Notes: generated by a model not told the origin, from the sequence alone. A stretch of 35,590 nucleotides of DNA from CAZPAH01 sp964584495 (GCA_964584495.1 CAZPAH010000014.1:1-35590), one strand, 5' to 3'; counted from the stretch's first letter, positions 16,844 through 24,967 are shown. A program made the numbers and translations.

Positions 16844-18004
16844 TTGAGAAGAATATACTGCATTTCGGCTGCAATAGTTCTATTGTTCTTCCTCGGATGT
16901 GCTCCGGCGATTAACGAATCCGCCGCCGGTGGTGATAGCGAGGGTAATTTCTCCACGACCGATTCGCGCGGCTTCGAGAAGAATCTCGGCCCCGCGGAGA
17001 TCGCTTACCAGTCCGCGCAGCAGTTTCTATCCGCAGGCAATTACGACGAGGCGATAACCCATCTGCAGAAAGCCGTATCTATCAAGCCGACATACCTCGA
17101 GGCATGGTCGCAGCTTGGTTCGGCACTGACCGCCAAGCAGAATTACGAAGCGGGCATTGAAGCTTACAGCAAAGCGCTGGAGCTGTCTCCCGGCAATGAG
17201 GGGCTCATATCGTCGATAGGCTACAACTACATGGTTCTCGAGAACTGGGACAAGGCGCAAGAATACTATCTCATGATAACGCAAAAGGATTCCCTGAACT
17301 ACAACGGGAATGTGAACCTGGCCTTTATCGCCAAGGAAAGAGGGGACATAGACGACGCGATTAAATATTACGAGCTGGCGCTGTCGGCCAACGAAAACGA
17401 CGCCACGACGATGGGTACGCTGGCCAACCTCTACGGGAAGAAGGATGACAAGGCCAAGAAATACGAGTACCTCGAGAGAGCGATCGCCGCGGCCCCCGAC
17501 AATCACAGATTCAAAACACAGCTCGCCCGATCGTATTTCAACGATAAGGATTATGCGAAGGCAATTCCTCTTTACGAGGAACTGACCGCGATCTTCCCGG
17601 ACGATGCATCGAATCACCAGAGGCTCGGTTTCGCCCTATCGCAGACGGACCGGAAGGCGGAAGCTCCGGCCGAGCTGGAGAAGGCTATCGAGCTGGGAAG
17701 CAAGGACGCCTTCACCTACGCGATCCTGTCAAAGATATACAATGAGAACAAGATGTCCACCAAGGCGATCCAGGCGGCGCAGGACGGCCTTACTCTGGGG
17801 CAGGGAGAGGACGCATTCCTCTATTACCAGTGGGGAGTGGCGCTATCCGACTTGGGCAGCTACGAGGAGGCGATAGGTAAATTCGAGAGGGTCGTGTCAT
17901 TCAACGATCCGCTCTGGTCTCCCTCCGCCGAGAAACAGATCAACAGGCAGAACCTGCTTATCAAGAGGAGAAAAGCCGAAAAGGAAAAGGAGATGTACGA
18001 ATAG
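16844..18004 (+). CDS. TPR-repeat lipoprotein
   Basis: About 386 residues. The N-terminus (RRIYCISAAIVLLFFLGC) is a lipoprotein-type signal ending at a Cys, with FLGC in place of an ideal lipobox; the mature protein should be anchored to a membrane on the periplasmic side. At least eight TPR units follow from about residue 50 to 370, including YQSAQQFLSAGNYDEAITHL, AWSQLGSALTAKQNYEAGIEA and FKTQLARSYFNDKDYAKAIPL. I chose TTG at 16844 because AAAGGA (16832-16837) lies six bases upstream; the earlier in-frame TTG at 16820 has no such site. A strong hairpin terminator follows. It could be a scaffold for the neighbouring envelope proteins or a BamD/PilF-like assembly factor, but no specific family match is evident. 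Confidence 0.86.
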   Translation: MRRIYCISAAIVLLFFLGCAPAINESAAGGDSEGNFSTTDSRGFEKNLGPAEIAYQSAQQFLSAGNYDEAITHLQKAVSIKPTYLEAWSQLGSALTAKQNYEAGIEAYSKALELSPGNEGLISSIGYNYMVLENWDKAQEYYLMITQKDSLNYNGNVNLAFIAKERGDIDDAIKYYELALSANENDATTMGTLANLYGKKDDKAKKYEYLERAIAAAPDNHRFKTQLARSYFNDKDYAKAIPLYEELTAIFPDDASNHQRLGFALSQTDRKAEAPAELEKAIELGSKDAFTYAILSKIYNENKMSTKAIQAAQDGLTLGQGEDAFLYYQWGVALSDLGSYEEAIGKFERVVSFNDPLWSPSAEKQINRQNLLIKRRKAEKEKEMYE

Positions 18005-18042
18005 CAGATGCTCTTTTTCCAGAAACATGATCGATTTAATTT

Positions 18043-18073
18043 AAGCCTCTCCCGAGGGGGGGAGGCTTTGTCT
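18043..18073 (+). terminator. Intrinsic terminator after the TPR lipoprotein
   Basis: AAGCCTC-TCCC pairs with GGGG-GAGGCTT around a short loop, giving a stem of about 11 base pairs with one G-T pair, followed by a T-rich tail (TTTGTCTT). It lies 39 bases after the stop at 18004 and ends just before the ribosome site of the cyclophilin gene, so it should separate the two transcripts. Confidence 0.8.
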
Positions 18074-18090
18074 TGATCTGGAGGTGATAA

Positions 18091-18702
18091 ATGATCTCAT
18101 CACGGGATAGAATTGGCGTATTTCCGGCCTTATCCTTCGCCTTCGCCCTGGTGCTGATCAGCGTGGCGGCCGCCCCCGCAGCTTCGTATTCGGCTGTATT
18201 CGAGCTCCCCGGCGACTCCCTGGCCGCGAAGGGCGACACTACGGCGCATCGCGGTATTGTGGAGGCCCCGCGAAAGGATGCGGTTCCCAGGGTGTGCATT
18301 ACACTTGAAAAAGGCGGAACGATCGTCATGGAGTTGCTTCCGGAGGAGGCACCCTTAGCCGTCGAGAGGGTCCTAACGCTCGTTAGAGAAGGATTCTACG
18401 ATGGATTGAAGTTTCACAGGGTGGAATCTTTCCTTGTTCAGACGGGAAAGAGGGAGCATGATTATCCTCCGTTGATTGGAGAGATGTTCTCGCAGAACGT
18501 TCTGCACGAAGCCGGAATGGTCGGTATGGCAAGGCTGCCGGGAGGATACGATACGGCGACGACCCAGTTCTATATAATCAAGCAATACAGGGCCGGTCTC
18601 AATGGCGAATACACCCTGTTCGCGCGCGTAACGGAAGGGATGGATGTCGTCAACGGCATAAAGAAGGGTGACAAGATAGAAACCGTCAGGATCGTGGAGT
18701 AG
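18091..18702 (+). CDS. Exported cyclophilin-type peptidyl-prolyl cis-trans isomerase
   Basis: A 203-residue protein with an N-terminal hydrophobic segment (about 10-30, ending APAASYS) that should direct it to the periplasm. After a linker of about 40 residues, the cyclophilin domain runs from about 70 to 203. The core is recognisable: GFYDGLKFHRV holds the catalytic Arg region, and TTQFYIIKQYRAGLNGEYTLFARV corresponds to the QFFI..... LDG.YTVFGRV block of the family. The domain is short and some surface loops are reduced. It should catalyse proline isomerisation to help folding of exported proteins. GGAGGT directly upstream (about 18079) gives a strong start at ATG 18091. The leaderless terminator upstream (18043) and the lack of a visible promoter leave its transcription unclear. 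Confidence 0.86.
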   Translation: MISSRDRIGVFPALSFAFALVLISVAAAPAASYSAVFELPGDSLAAKGDTTAHRGIVEAPRKDAVPRVCITLEKGGTIVMELLPEEAPLAVERVLTLVREGFYDGLKFHRVESFLVQTGKREHDYPPLIGEMFSQNVLHEAGMVGMARLPGGYDTATTQFYIIKQYRAGLNGEYTLFARVTEGMDVVNGIKKGDKIETVRIVE

Positions 18703-18752
18703 AGCGCAATGACGGTCGCTTTGGGGAACCGGTGGGATGGGGACTTAATAGC

Positions 18753-18781
18753 TTGACCGGCACCATTGCTGAGAATATAAA
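18753..18781 (+). promoter_or_regulatory. Sigma-70 promoter for the Rrf2/cysteine desulfurase operon
   Basis: TTGACC at 18753-18758 and TATAAA at 18776-18781 are 17 bases apart, a near-consensus promoter. The stretch between it and the ATG at 18824 carries a weak dyad (ACTG ... CAGT, about 18784-18808) that could be an autoregulatory Rrf2 site; this is only suggestive. Confidence 0.68.
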
Positions 18782-18823
18782 TTACTGTGTTTGAGTGGAT
18801 TTGTCAGTCGCGGGGCGGTATTA

Positions 18824-19285
18824 ATGAGATTCACATCGATGTTCAGATACGGTCTCAGGGCGATGGCGGTTCTCGCCGATAACTACGGCAAAGGACCGGT
18901 GTCGGCCAAGCAGATATCTTCCCTGGAGAACCTGTCGCCAAGCTTCACCGAGCAACTGCTGGCCCACCTGCGCAGGGGAAAGCTGGTCAGCGGCGTGCGC
19001 GGTCCCGGTGGCGGTTTCGCCCTCAACAGGGATCCCGAAGAGATTCTGCTGAGCGAGGTCGTCGAAGCCCTCGAGGGCCCTTTTTTTGTGTCGACTTGTC
19101 TCGGTGCCGATGACAGCGCGGGCATCGAGCAATGCGAAAAGTACGAGACTTGCTGCGTTCTTCCGATGCTGAGGCTCCTGGAGAAAGGCATCAGGGAGGT
19201 ATTCGATTCATACAGGCTTTCCGATCTGAAGGATCTCTCGTGCGGCAAGAACATAAGCGGGGGAAAACACCGGGGCTCGGAATAA
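18824..19285 (+). CDS. Rrf2-family (IscR-like) transcriptional regulator
   Basis: About 153 residues. The N-terminal winged helix-turn-helix spans about 1-80 (RYGLRAMAVLADNY, then ISSLENLSPSFTEQLLAHLRRGKLVSGVRGPGGGF), the standard Rrf2 layout in which GPGGGF forms the wing. The second part has Cys92, Cys104, Cys110 and Cys111, positioned like the Fe-S ligands of IscR though with wider spacing between the first two. It probably senses Fe-S status and represses its own operon, since the next gene, 14 bases on, is a cysteine desulfurase. ATG at 18824 is preferred: the upstream in-frame GTG at 18791 would lie almost at the transcript start. The GC-rich CGGGGCGG at 18811 may serve as the ribosome site. 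Confidence 0.9.
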   Translation: MRFTSMFRYGLRAMAVLADNYGKGPVSAKQISSLENLSPSFTEQLLAHLRRGKLVSGVRGPGGGFALNRDPEEILLSEVVEALEGPFFVSTCLGADDSAGIEQCEKYETCCVLPMLRLLEKGIREVFDSYRLSDLKDLSCGKNISGGKHRGSE

Positions 19286-19298
19286 CGGAGAAAAGGAT

Positions 19299-20471
19299 AT
19301 GGCTCGACGCATATATTTCGACAACAACGCCACGACTCGCATGAGAACGGAAGTTATCGAAGCCGTCATGCCCTGCTTCGACCGGTACTTCGGCAACGCC
19401 AGTTCGATGCATCTCTTCGGACAGGAGGCGAGCGGAATACTCGATCAATCGAGGACAGAAGTGGCAGGCCTAGTGGGGGCGGAAACGGACGAGATCGTAT
19501 TCACCTCGGGCGGAACGGAATCGGACAACATGGCGATAAGGGGATTCATCAACCCCTATCTGAGGAAAGGGCTGAAACCTCATATCATCACATCATCGAT
19601 CGAGCACCCCGCGGTTCTTCGTACATGCATGCGGCTGGAGAAGGAGGGCGTCGAGGTTGATTACCTTCCCTGCGGCCGGGATGGCGGGGTGCTGCTCTCG
19701 GAGCTGGAAGGGACGATCGGGAAGGGGACCGTCCTGGTCAGCGTGATGCTGGCCAACAACGAGACAGGGGTTATCCAGCCCATAAGCGAGATTTCGGAGA
19801 TCGTCAGAAGGCATGGCGTGATATTTCACGTGGATGCCGTCCAGGGTGTCGGAAAGATACCGGTCAATGTCGATAGGCTCGGAGTCGACATGCTTTCGAT
19901 ATCGGCTCACAAGTTTCATGGACCTAAAGGAATAGGCGCGCTGTATATAAGAAGGGGGACCCCTCTCGAACCGGTCTCGTCGGGAGGGCACCATGAAAAC
20001 GGTCTGAGACCTGGGACGGAAAATATTCCCGCTATAGCCGGCTTCGCCGCGGCGAGCAGGATTTCGAGCGAGCGTATCCGCGCCGAGATGGAATATATTT
20101 CGGGGCTTAGAAAAAAACTGGAAGAGGGGATATTGGAAAGAATCGCCGATGTCAGGATAAACGGCTTCGAGAGCGAGCGGGTTCCCAATACCACGAGTGT
20201 GACGGTTCCGCGGATCGAGGGCGAGGCGATGGCCCTGAATCTTAGCATGCTGGGATTCGCCGTTTCTACGGGCAGCGCTTGTGCCACGGGCGAAACGGAC
20301 CCGAGCCACGTTCTAATTGCTATGGGAATATCTCCGGTGGATGCGCAGGGCTCCTTGAGGATAAGCCTCGGTATAGAGAACACTCATGACGAGATCGATC
20401 AATTCCTCGACAGTTTCCCCAGGGTGGTCGAGCGGTTGAGAAAACTATCGCCGATAGGAAGGGATTCCTGA
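19299..20471 (+). CDS. Cysteine desulfurase (NifS/IscS family)
   Basis: A 390-residue PLP enzyme that takes sulfur from L-cysteine as a persulfide for Fe-S cluster and thiocofactor synthesis. Key residues are all visible: His103 (IEHPAV) stacking on PLP, Asp179 (HVDAVQG), the PLP-binding Lys205 (SAHKFHG), and the persulfide Cys328 (STGSACATG). The N-terminal YFDNNATTRM and the GGHHENGLRPGTENI segment are typical of class I desulfurases. Length is normal. ATG at 19299 is preceded by a GGAG site, 14 bases after the regulator. No iscU scaffold, ferredoxin or chaperone gene follows in the window, so cluster assembly genes must lie elsewhere or a SUF-like system is used. Confidence 0.95.
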   Translation: MARRIYFDNNATTRMRTEVIEAVMPCFDRYFGNASSMHLFGQEASGILDQSRTEVAGLVGAETDEIVFTSGGTESDNMAIRGFINPYLRKGLKPHIITSSIEHPAVLRTCMRLEKEGVEVDYLPCGRDGGVLLSELEGTIGKGTVLVSVMLANNETGVIQPISEISEIVRRHGVIFHVDAVQGVGKIPVNVDRLGVDMLSISAHKFHGPKGIGALYIRRGTPLEPVSSGGHHENGLRPGTENIPAIAGFAAASRISSERIRAEMEYISGLRKKLEEGILERIADVRINGFESERVPNTTSVTVPRIEGEAMALNLSMLGFAVSTGSACATGETDPSHVLIAMGISPVDAQGSLRISLGIENTHDEIDQFLDSFPRVVERLRKLSPIGRDS

Positions 20472-20486
20472 CCGGATAACGGACAG

Positions 20487-21479
20487 ATGCGAATGCGCTC
20501 TTTCGTCTGGTTTGTCATTATATTGATCCTACCTGTAAATGTAAGGACATCGGTAACGATCGGGGGGAGGGTCGATTCACTAATCCGTGCGGGTGCACCG
20601 GGAATTGGGGCCTCCGGCCCGAGAACCGTTTTCCACGCCGGCGGGCTTCGATACTCGGTGGTGACTTCGGGCTGCGGTCCTTTTATCCTTTACTACAGAG
20701 ATGTAAACGAGCGGCTGGAGGACGAGATCGAGAAGCTGCTATGCGGTTCGCTTCACGCGGTAGCCTCAGAGATCGGGCTGGAGAGGATCGATACTATCCG
20801 CGTATTCATCGCGCCCGGGGGGAAGGCTTACCGGAGGCTCCACGGCGGGGCTGTGCCCGAATGGGGGGAGGCATTCAGTTCCCCCTCAAGGATGATTCTC
20901 GGGATCAATGCGGAGGAGATCCTTCTGGCGCCGCGGCCCCTGGAGACGGTTGTAAAGCACGAGCTTTCCCATCTTTGCTTTTCACAGAGGGTCAAAGGGA
21001 CGCGATGTCCAGTCTGGTTTCTCGAGGGTCTCGCAATGCTTCAATCGAGGGAGTGGACGTTCCGGGATGAATGGCAGCTTGCCGGTTCGCTCTGGAGGAA
21101 AGGTATTCCTTATCTGGATGATCTTGAAGGGCGTTTTCCGGTCGATAGGAGCGAGGCGGCCGAGGCATACAGACTGAGCTATGCGGCCGTCGATATGCTC
21201 CTTGGCGGCAGGAAAGAGGAAATCGCCACATTCTCCGCTTCAATAGGAGAACTGGGTGATTTCGACAGGGCGTTTCTCCTGAGTTTCGGAATGACACCGG
21301 ACGATTTCGCCGACGAATTCCATTATGCCCTCGAGAAAAAATACAAGACCGCCGGGATTCTCGTCTACCTGTCACCTTACTGGGGTGGGGTCGTTCTCCT
21401 TTTTCTGGCAGCCTACCTCGTCAAAAGGATCAGGATGAGCCGGAAATTGAGAGAACTGGAAAATGCCGATGAAATATAA
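20487..21479 (+). CDS. Membrane-anchored gluzincin-like protein (peptidase MA-type)
   Basis: A 330-residue protein. A signal-like hydrophobic segment (about 5-20) is followed by an extracytoplasmic domain and a C-terminal membrane helix (about 296-315) with a basic tail, so the bulk should lie outside the cytoplasm. It carries a zincin motif, HELSH at 158-162 (KHELSHLCF), and a downstream WFLEG at 177-181 that would supply the third ligand Glu, as in peptidase MA-like (gluzincin) proteins. A disulfide is possible between Cys residues near 63 and 86 or 165 and 174. Substrate unknown. It follows the desulfurase by 15 bases and may be co-transcribed. A second in-frame ATG at 20493 could be the start; no strong ribosome site distinguishes them. 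Confidence 0.72.
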   Translation: MRMRSFVWFVIILILPVNVRTSVTIGGRVDSLIRAGAPGIGASGPRTVFHAGGLRYSVVTSGCGPFILYYRDVNERLEDEIEKLLCGSLHAVASEIGLERIDTIRVFIAPGGKAYRRLHGGAVPEWGEAFSSPSRMILGINAEEILLAPRPLETVVKHELSHLCFSQRVKGTRCPVWFLEGLAMLQSREWTFRDEWQLAGSLWRKGIPYLDDLEGRFPVDRSEAAEAYRLSYAAVDMLLGGRKEEIATFSASIGELGDFDRAFLLSFGMTPDDFADEFHYALEKKYKTAGILVYLSPYWGGVVLLFLAAYLVKRIRMSRKLRELENADEI

Positions 21480-21492
21480 AGAAATTCATGAC

Positions 21493-21521
21493 TTGCGCCG
21501 GGAGGCATGAAATAATATGAT
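21493..21521 (+). promoter_or_regulatory. Likely promoter for the tRNA-Ser pair
   Basis: TTGCGC at 21493-21498 and TATGAT at 21516-21521 are 17 bases apart, just after the end of the gluzincin gene. The predicted transcript would begin near 21528, about 28 bases before the first tRNA. Confidence 0.45.
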
Positions 21522-21555
21522 AGGGTTTATAAAGGTTTCTTTGAAATATTAGGCT

Positions 21556-21642
21556 GGAGGGCTAGTCCTAATTGGTAAGGCAGCGGATTTGAAATCCGCC
21601 GGGAGCAATCCCTTGGGGGTTCGAGTCCCTCGCCCTCCGCCA
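21556..21642 (+). tRNA. tRNA-Ser (anticodon UGA)
   Basis: A class II tRNA with acceptor GGAGGGC paired to GCCCTCC, discriminator G and an encoded CCA. The anticodon stem GCGGA/TCCGC holds loop TTTGAAA, placing anticodon TGA at 21590-21592. A long variable arm (GGGAGCAATCCC) and a standard T arm (GGTTCGAGTCC) confirm serine identity. The second serine tRNA begins 19 bases downstream. Confidence 0.97.
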
Positions 21643-21660
21643 GGAATACAGGGTTCGCGC

Positions 21661-21754
<94 letters not shown>

Positions 21755-21772
21755 AATTCAAGGGGAATCCTG

Positions 21773-21808
21773 TTGACAGCCGCCTTTTTTTTGAGTTCAA
21801 TGTGTTAC
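21773..21808 (+). promoter_or_regulatory. Putative nikR operon promoter with overlapping NikR half-site
   Basis: TTGACA at 21773-21778 and TTCAAT at 21796-21801 are 17 bases apart. Immediately after the -10 box lies GTGTTAC (21802-21808), the half-site reported for NikR boxes in delta-proteobacteria. The mirrored half (GTAACAC) is not intact, although GTAATA occurs at 21813. The arrangement suggests autorepression by nickel-loaded NikR but is not conclusive. Confidence 0.42.
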
Positions 21809-21851
21809 GAATGTAATAAAAAATAATATTCTATTCAGGGGGGGGGAGAGC

Positions 21852-22265
21852 ATGTCAGCTCTGGTCCGTTTCAGCGTGTCGATAGACGGGGATCTGCTCG
21901 AGAGATTCGACGGGCAGACGAAGAAAGACGGATATCCGACCAGATCGAAGGCTGTCGCGGATCTCATAAGGAACAGCCTCGTCAAGCACGAATGGAAGAG
22001 CGGCGGTGAAGTCGCGGCGGCCGTTATAATGGTTTACGATCATCACAAGAGAGGTCTTTCGACCAACCTTACGCGCATTCAGCACGATTATCACAAGCTG
22101 ATAATCTCGACGCAGCACATTCATCTCGATCACGATAACTGTCTTGAGATAGTGGTGGTGAAGGGTAGCCCGGTGCTTGTCGAGGAACTTGCTCACAAGC
22201 TCAAGACGACAAAAGGGGTCAAATTCAGTTCGCTTGCGGCAGCATCGACCGGCGCGGGGCTTTGA
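21852..22265 (+). CDS. nikR: Nickel-responsive transcriptional regulator
   Basis: A 137-residue protein with a ribbon-helix-helix DNA-binding domain (about 1-50: LVRFSVSIDGDLLERFD, then TRSKAVADLIRNSL) and a C-terminal ACT-like domain. The four nickel ligands fall at His78, His89, His91 and Cys97, with the same spacing as His76, His87, His89 and Cys95 of E. coli NikR; the surrounding HIHLDHDNCLE is a NikR hallmark. When nickel is abundant it should bind DNA and repress uptake. A GGGGGGAGAG ribosome site precedes ATG at 21852. It is first in the nickel operon and ends 23 bases before the next gene start, so it probably controls the whole set and itself. Confidence 0.96.
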   Translation: MSALVRFSVSIDGDLLERFDGQTKKDGYPTRSKAVADLIRNSLVKHEWKSGGEVAAAVIMVYDHHKRGLSTNLTRIQHDYHKLIISTQHIHLDHDNCLEIVVVKGSPVLVEELAHKLKTTKGVKFSSLAAASTGAGL

Positions 22266-22288
22266 TATGCCGGCGGGGAGGATCGATC

Positions 22289-23098
22289 GTGGATAGGAGC
22301 ATTTGCGGCGGCGGGGAAAAGGACCCTTCCGAAAGGTTCGACGGATTTTGCGGCCGGAGGGGGCCTGTCCGCGTTGACTTCATGGGGAGGATGGCGGGGG
22401 CGGCATCCGTATTGGCGGCAGCGGCGGTGGTGCTGCTCCTCTGGACGGCGGCGGCGTGGGCGCACGATCACTGGATCTACCCCGGCGGTTTCCGCCCGGA
22501 GGCGGGAGAAGAGACTGCCTTCAACCTATGCAGCGGCCACGATTTCCCGGAGAGTTCCTTCTCCCTCGGCGACGCGGTCGTCTCATCCGTTTTTATAAAG
22601 GGGTCGGGCGGCGGACGCGTCTCCCTGGAAACGGAGAGAAGAGGAGCGACAAGGCGCGGGATATTTCCGGTGGCCGAAGAGGGAATATATATTCTGGGGG
22701 CGATTCTGAAAAGGCCCGGCGCCGAAAAACCCTCCTACGAGGCCAGGGCGCTGATAATAACCGGACGCGCCGAGGACGATCCCGCACTCTATCCAACCGG
22801 TGAAGGATTGGAGATTGTTCCGGAGAAGGCCGTCACCTCTGTAGGGCCCGGCACTGTGCTGCCAGTCTCGCTTTACCTGGATGGCCTCAGGGTTAAAGGC
22901 CGGTTATCCGTAGACCCGCCGGGCGGGGAACCGTTCTCCATTGAAATGCCGGGGGACGGTCCGGCGATCGTAAAGATCGGACCGGCCGGAGCTTACCTGC
23001 TTTCGGCGGGTATCGAAGGGCGCGGCTGCTCCCTCGTATTCGAGGTCGCCGCCCGGAAAGGCGATAAGGGCCGCCGGAACGAACGGTCTGGATCATGA
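22289..23098 (+). CDS. nikK: NikK-like exported component of a nickel ECF transporter (DUF4198)
   Basis: A periplasmic protein with a hydrophobic signal (about 22382-22465, ending in WTAAAWA) whose mature end begins HDHWI, an arrangement of His and Asp suited to binding nickel. The remainder, near 200 residues, is a beta-rich DUF4198-like domain. In other bacteria, DUF4198 proteins named NikK accompany NikM/NikQ/NikO and are thought to deliver nickel to the membrane core. I put the start at GTG 22289 because GGGGAGG lies seven bases upstream, but this gives an unusually long N-region; ATG at 22382 gives a standard signal peptide and may be the true start. It overlaps nikL by four bases (ATGA). 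The symbol rests on context and the N-terminal motif. Confidence 0.75.
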   Translation: MDRSICGGGEKDPSERFDGFCGRRGPVRVDFMGRMAGAASVLAAAAVVLLLWTAAAWAHDHWIYPGGFRPEAGEETAFNLCSGHDFPESSFSLGDAVVSSVFIKGSGGGRVSLETERRGATRRGIFPVAEEGIYILGAILKRPGAEKPSYEARALIITGRAEDDPALYPTGEGLEIVPEKAVTSVGPGTVLPVSLYLDGLRVKGRLSVDPPGGEPFSIEMPGDGPAIVKIGPAGAYLLSAGIEGRGCSLVFEVAARKGDKGRRNERSGS

Positions 23099-23577
23099 GA
23101 TACGCAACCCCGATTGCAGTTTCGATACTTGTCCTTGCGGCCACGAGCGGCGGTTCGGCCGCTCATGGAACCCGCTGCTTCATCGATGAGAGGACTGTCG
23201 GGTTGGAAGCGGTTTACGACGACGGATCGCCCATGGCTTTCTGCGATGTCGAGGTTTTCTGCCCCGCTTCGGCAGATTCGGCAAGGATAAAAGGAAACAC
23301 CGATGCAGGCGGACGATATGCTTTTTTCCCCGATACCGCCGGGGTGTGGCGCGTAACGGTCGATGACGGAATGGGCCACCTCGCCTCTATCCGGATCGAA
23401 GTCGCATCCGGCGGGAAAGCTTGGAGTCGGACGGGAAGGGCCCGTGGCAGGTTATCGGGGGCCGTTACCGGAGTGAGCGTGATCTTCGGTCTTTTCGGGT
23501 TGATCGTGCTTTTCCGTAGAAGGGAGCAAACCCGGTCCGCGGGGGACGCTGCAAGAGGTGGTCACGAATGCATATAG
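23095..23577 (+). CDS. nikL: NikL-like membrane-anchored component of a nickel ECF transporter
   Basis: A 160-residue protein. A signal peptide ends near SAA, so the mature protein begins with HGTRCF, again placing a His near the N-terminus. A small beta-sandwich follows (about 30-105, resembling carboxypeptidase-regulatory-like domains: GSPMAFCDVEVF, then DAGGRYAFFPDTAG). One C-terminal helix (about 122-142, VIFGLFGLIVLF) and a basic tail anchor it. This matches NikL of nickel transporters of the NikKLMQO type. Its role would be to assist nickel loading of NikM. Start ATG at 23095 overlaps the nikK stop; its end overlaps nikM by ten bases, so translation of all five transport genes is probably coupled. 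Confidence 0.78.
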   Translation: MRYATPIAVSILVLAATSGGSAAHGTRCFIDERTVGLEAVYDDGSPMAFCDVEVFCPASADSARIKGNTDAGGRYAFFPDTAGVWRVTVDDGMGHLASIRIEVASGGKAWSRTGRARGRLSGAVTGVSVIFGLFGLIVLFRRREQTRSAGDAARGGHECI

Positions 23578-24203
23578 CCGATGGCGTCGCCACGGCCGCG
23601 GTAGCCGGGAGCGGCGTCGCTCTGGCCGCGGCCGGAGTCACTATTGGATTGAAGGCGATGAGAGACGAGCAGATCCCCCGGGCCGCGCTTATGGCGGCGG
23701 TTATATTCGTCTCCTCCGTCGCGATACGGCTTCCGTTCGGCCCCTCGAGCGTTCATCCTCTCTTGAACGGGCTTGCGGGACTGATCCTCGGTTGGGCCTC
23801 GATACCCGTTTTCCTCGTATCCCTGTTTATGCAGACACTCCTTTTCCAATTCGGAGGGATAACGACCCTGGGAATAAATACGGTGACGATGGGATTTCCG
23901 GCGGTCGCCTGCTTCTATATTTTCAACCGTCCCATCAGGAAAGCAGAGACTTCAGGTAAGGTCTTCGTGCTCGGGCTTGCGGCCGGATCGACCGCCCTCG
24001 TACTCTCTTTCGTCCTGTGGTCGGCCGCTCTGATCCTGAGCGGCAGGCAGTTCGAGGTGATAGTCGGCCTGGCCCTGGGACCCAACCTGGCTCTAATGAT
24101 AATCGAAGGGCTCTTTACCGGTTTCGTCGTAAGTTTCCTCGCGAGGGTCTATCCCGGCGTGTTCAATGTGCCGGCCCATAACGTCAAGTGGTGGAGGCGA
24201 TGA
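23568..24203 (+). CDS. nikM: Nickel ECF transporter S component, NikM/CbiM family
   Basis: A 211-residue inner-membrane protein with about six to seven helices. It begins MHIADG; in CbiM/NikM proteins the freed N-terminus and His2 form the metal site, and this is preserved. A second His in SSVHPLLNGLAGLILG fits the other conserved ligand region. Assigned to nickel rather than cobalt because the operon starts with nikR and contains nikK and nikL, not cbiN or cobalamin genes. It overlaps nikL by ten bases and nikQ by four (ATGA). Together with NikQ and NikO it forms the metal-importing membrane complex. Confidence 0.9.
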   Translation: MHIADGVATAAVAGSGVALAAAGVTIGLKAMRDEQIPRAALMAAVIFVSSVAIRLPFGPSSVHPLLNGLAGLILGWASIPVFLVSLFMQTLLFQFGGITTLGINTVTMGFPAVACFYIFNRPIRKAETSGKVFVLGLAAGSTALVLSFVLWSAALILSGRQFEVIVGLALGPNLALMIIEGLFTGFVVSFLARVYPGVFNVPAHNVKWWRR

Positions 24204-24967
24204 GCTGTACTACGCATTATGGCGGGGATACGCTGGTCCACCGCCTCGATCCACGTCCCAGAATTATCGTCACGATGGCCTTTTCCGTCTTGATAGCGGT
24301 CAGTGGAGACAGCGGCGTGCTCTGCGCCGGGCTACTGGCCGGGCTGGCTCTTGTTTTCCTTTCGAGGCTGCCGCTAGGTCATATGGCGAAACGTATCGGG
24401 AGGCTGAATCTCTTCATGTGCGTTCTGTTTCTGCTCGTACCGGCCACGTTCCCCGGGAGGACGGCCTTCAAGTTGGCGACGATACGCTTCAGCATGGAGG
24501 GGATAGTATGGAGCGCGGCGATTACGCTGAAAGCCAACGCGATAGTACTCGTTTTCATCTCGTTGATGGGGACTGTCGAACCGATGACCCTGGGTCACGC
24601 CTTCCATCATCTCAGGACCCCGGCGAAGCTCGCGCACCTGTTCATGTTCACTCTTCGATATCTCGACCTTTTGCATAACGAGTATCAAACGTTGCTTCGC
24701 GCGATGAAGGCGCGCGGATTCAGACCGAGGATGAGGTTGCACACATACCGCAGCTACGCCTATCTCGTGGCTATGTTGCTGGTCAGGTCGCTTGAGAGGT
24801 CCGAGAGGGTGATGGCCGCCATGAAGTGCCGCGGATTCAAGGGCGAGTTTCATGTGATCCATCATTTCAGATTTCACTTTCGAGACGCCGTCTTCTGTGC
24901 CGTGTCGGCCGTAATAATTGTCACGCTGGCAGTTGCCTCGTTCACGGGGAGTTGGAGGATATGGTGA
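24200..24967 (+). CDS. nikQ: Nickel ECF transporter T component, NikQ/CbiQ family
   Basis: About 255 residues. Four to five membrane helices are separated by a large cytoplasmic section holding the two coupling motifs typical of ECF T-components, AMKARGF and AMKCRGF, which transmit ATPase movement to the S component. The C-terminal His-rich part (VIHHFRFHFRD) precedes the last helix. ATG at 24200 overlaps the nikM stop as ATGA and has GGTGGAGG just upstream; a GTG at 24188 is less likely. It overlaps the nikO start by seven bases. Nickel specificity is inferred from the operon. Confidence 0.92.
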   Translation: MSCTTHYGGDTLVHRLDPRPRIIVTMAFSVLIAVSGDSGVLCAGLLAGLALVFLSRLPLGHMAKRIGRLNLFMCVLFLLVPATFPGRTAFKLATIRFSMEGIVWSAAITLKANAIVLVFISLMGTVEPMTLGHAFHHLRTPAKLAHLFMFTLRYLDLLHNEYQTLLRAMKARGFRPRMRLHTYRSYAYLVAMLLVRSLERSERVMAAMKCRGFKGEFHVIHHFRFHFRDAVFCAVSAVIIVTLAVASFTGSWRIW

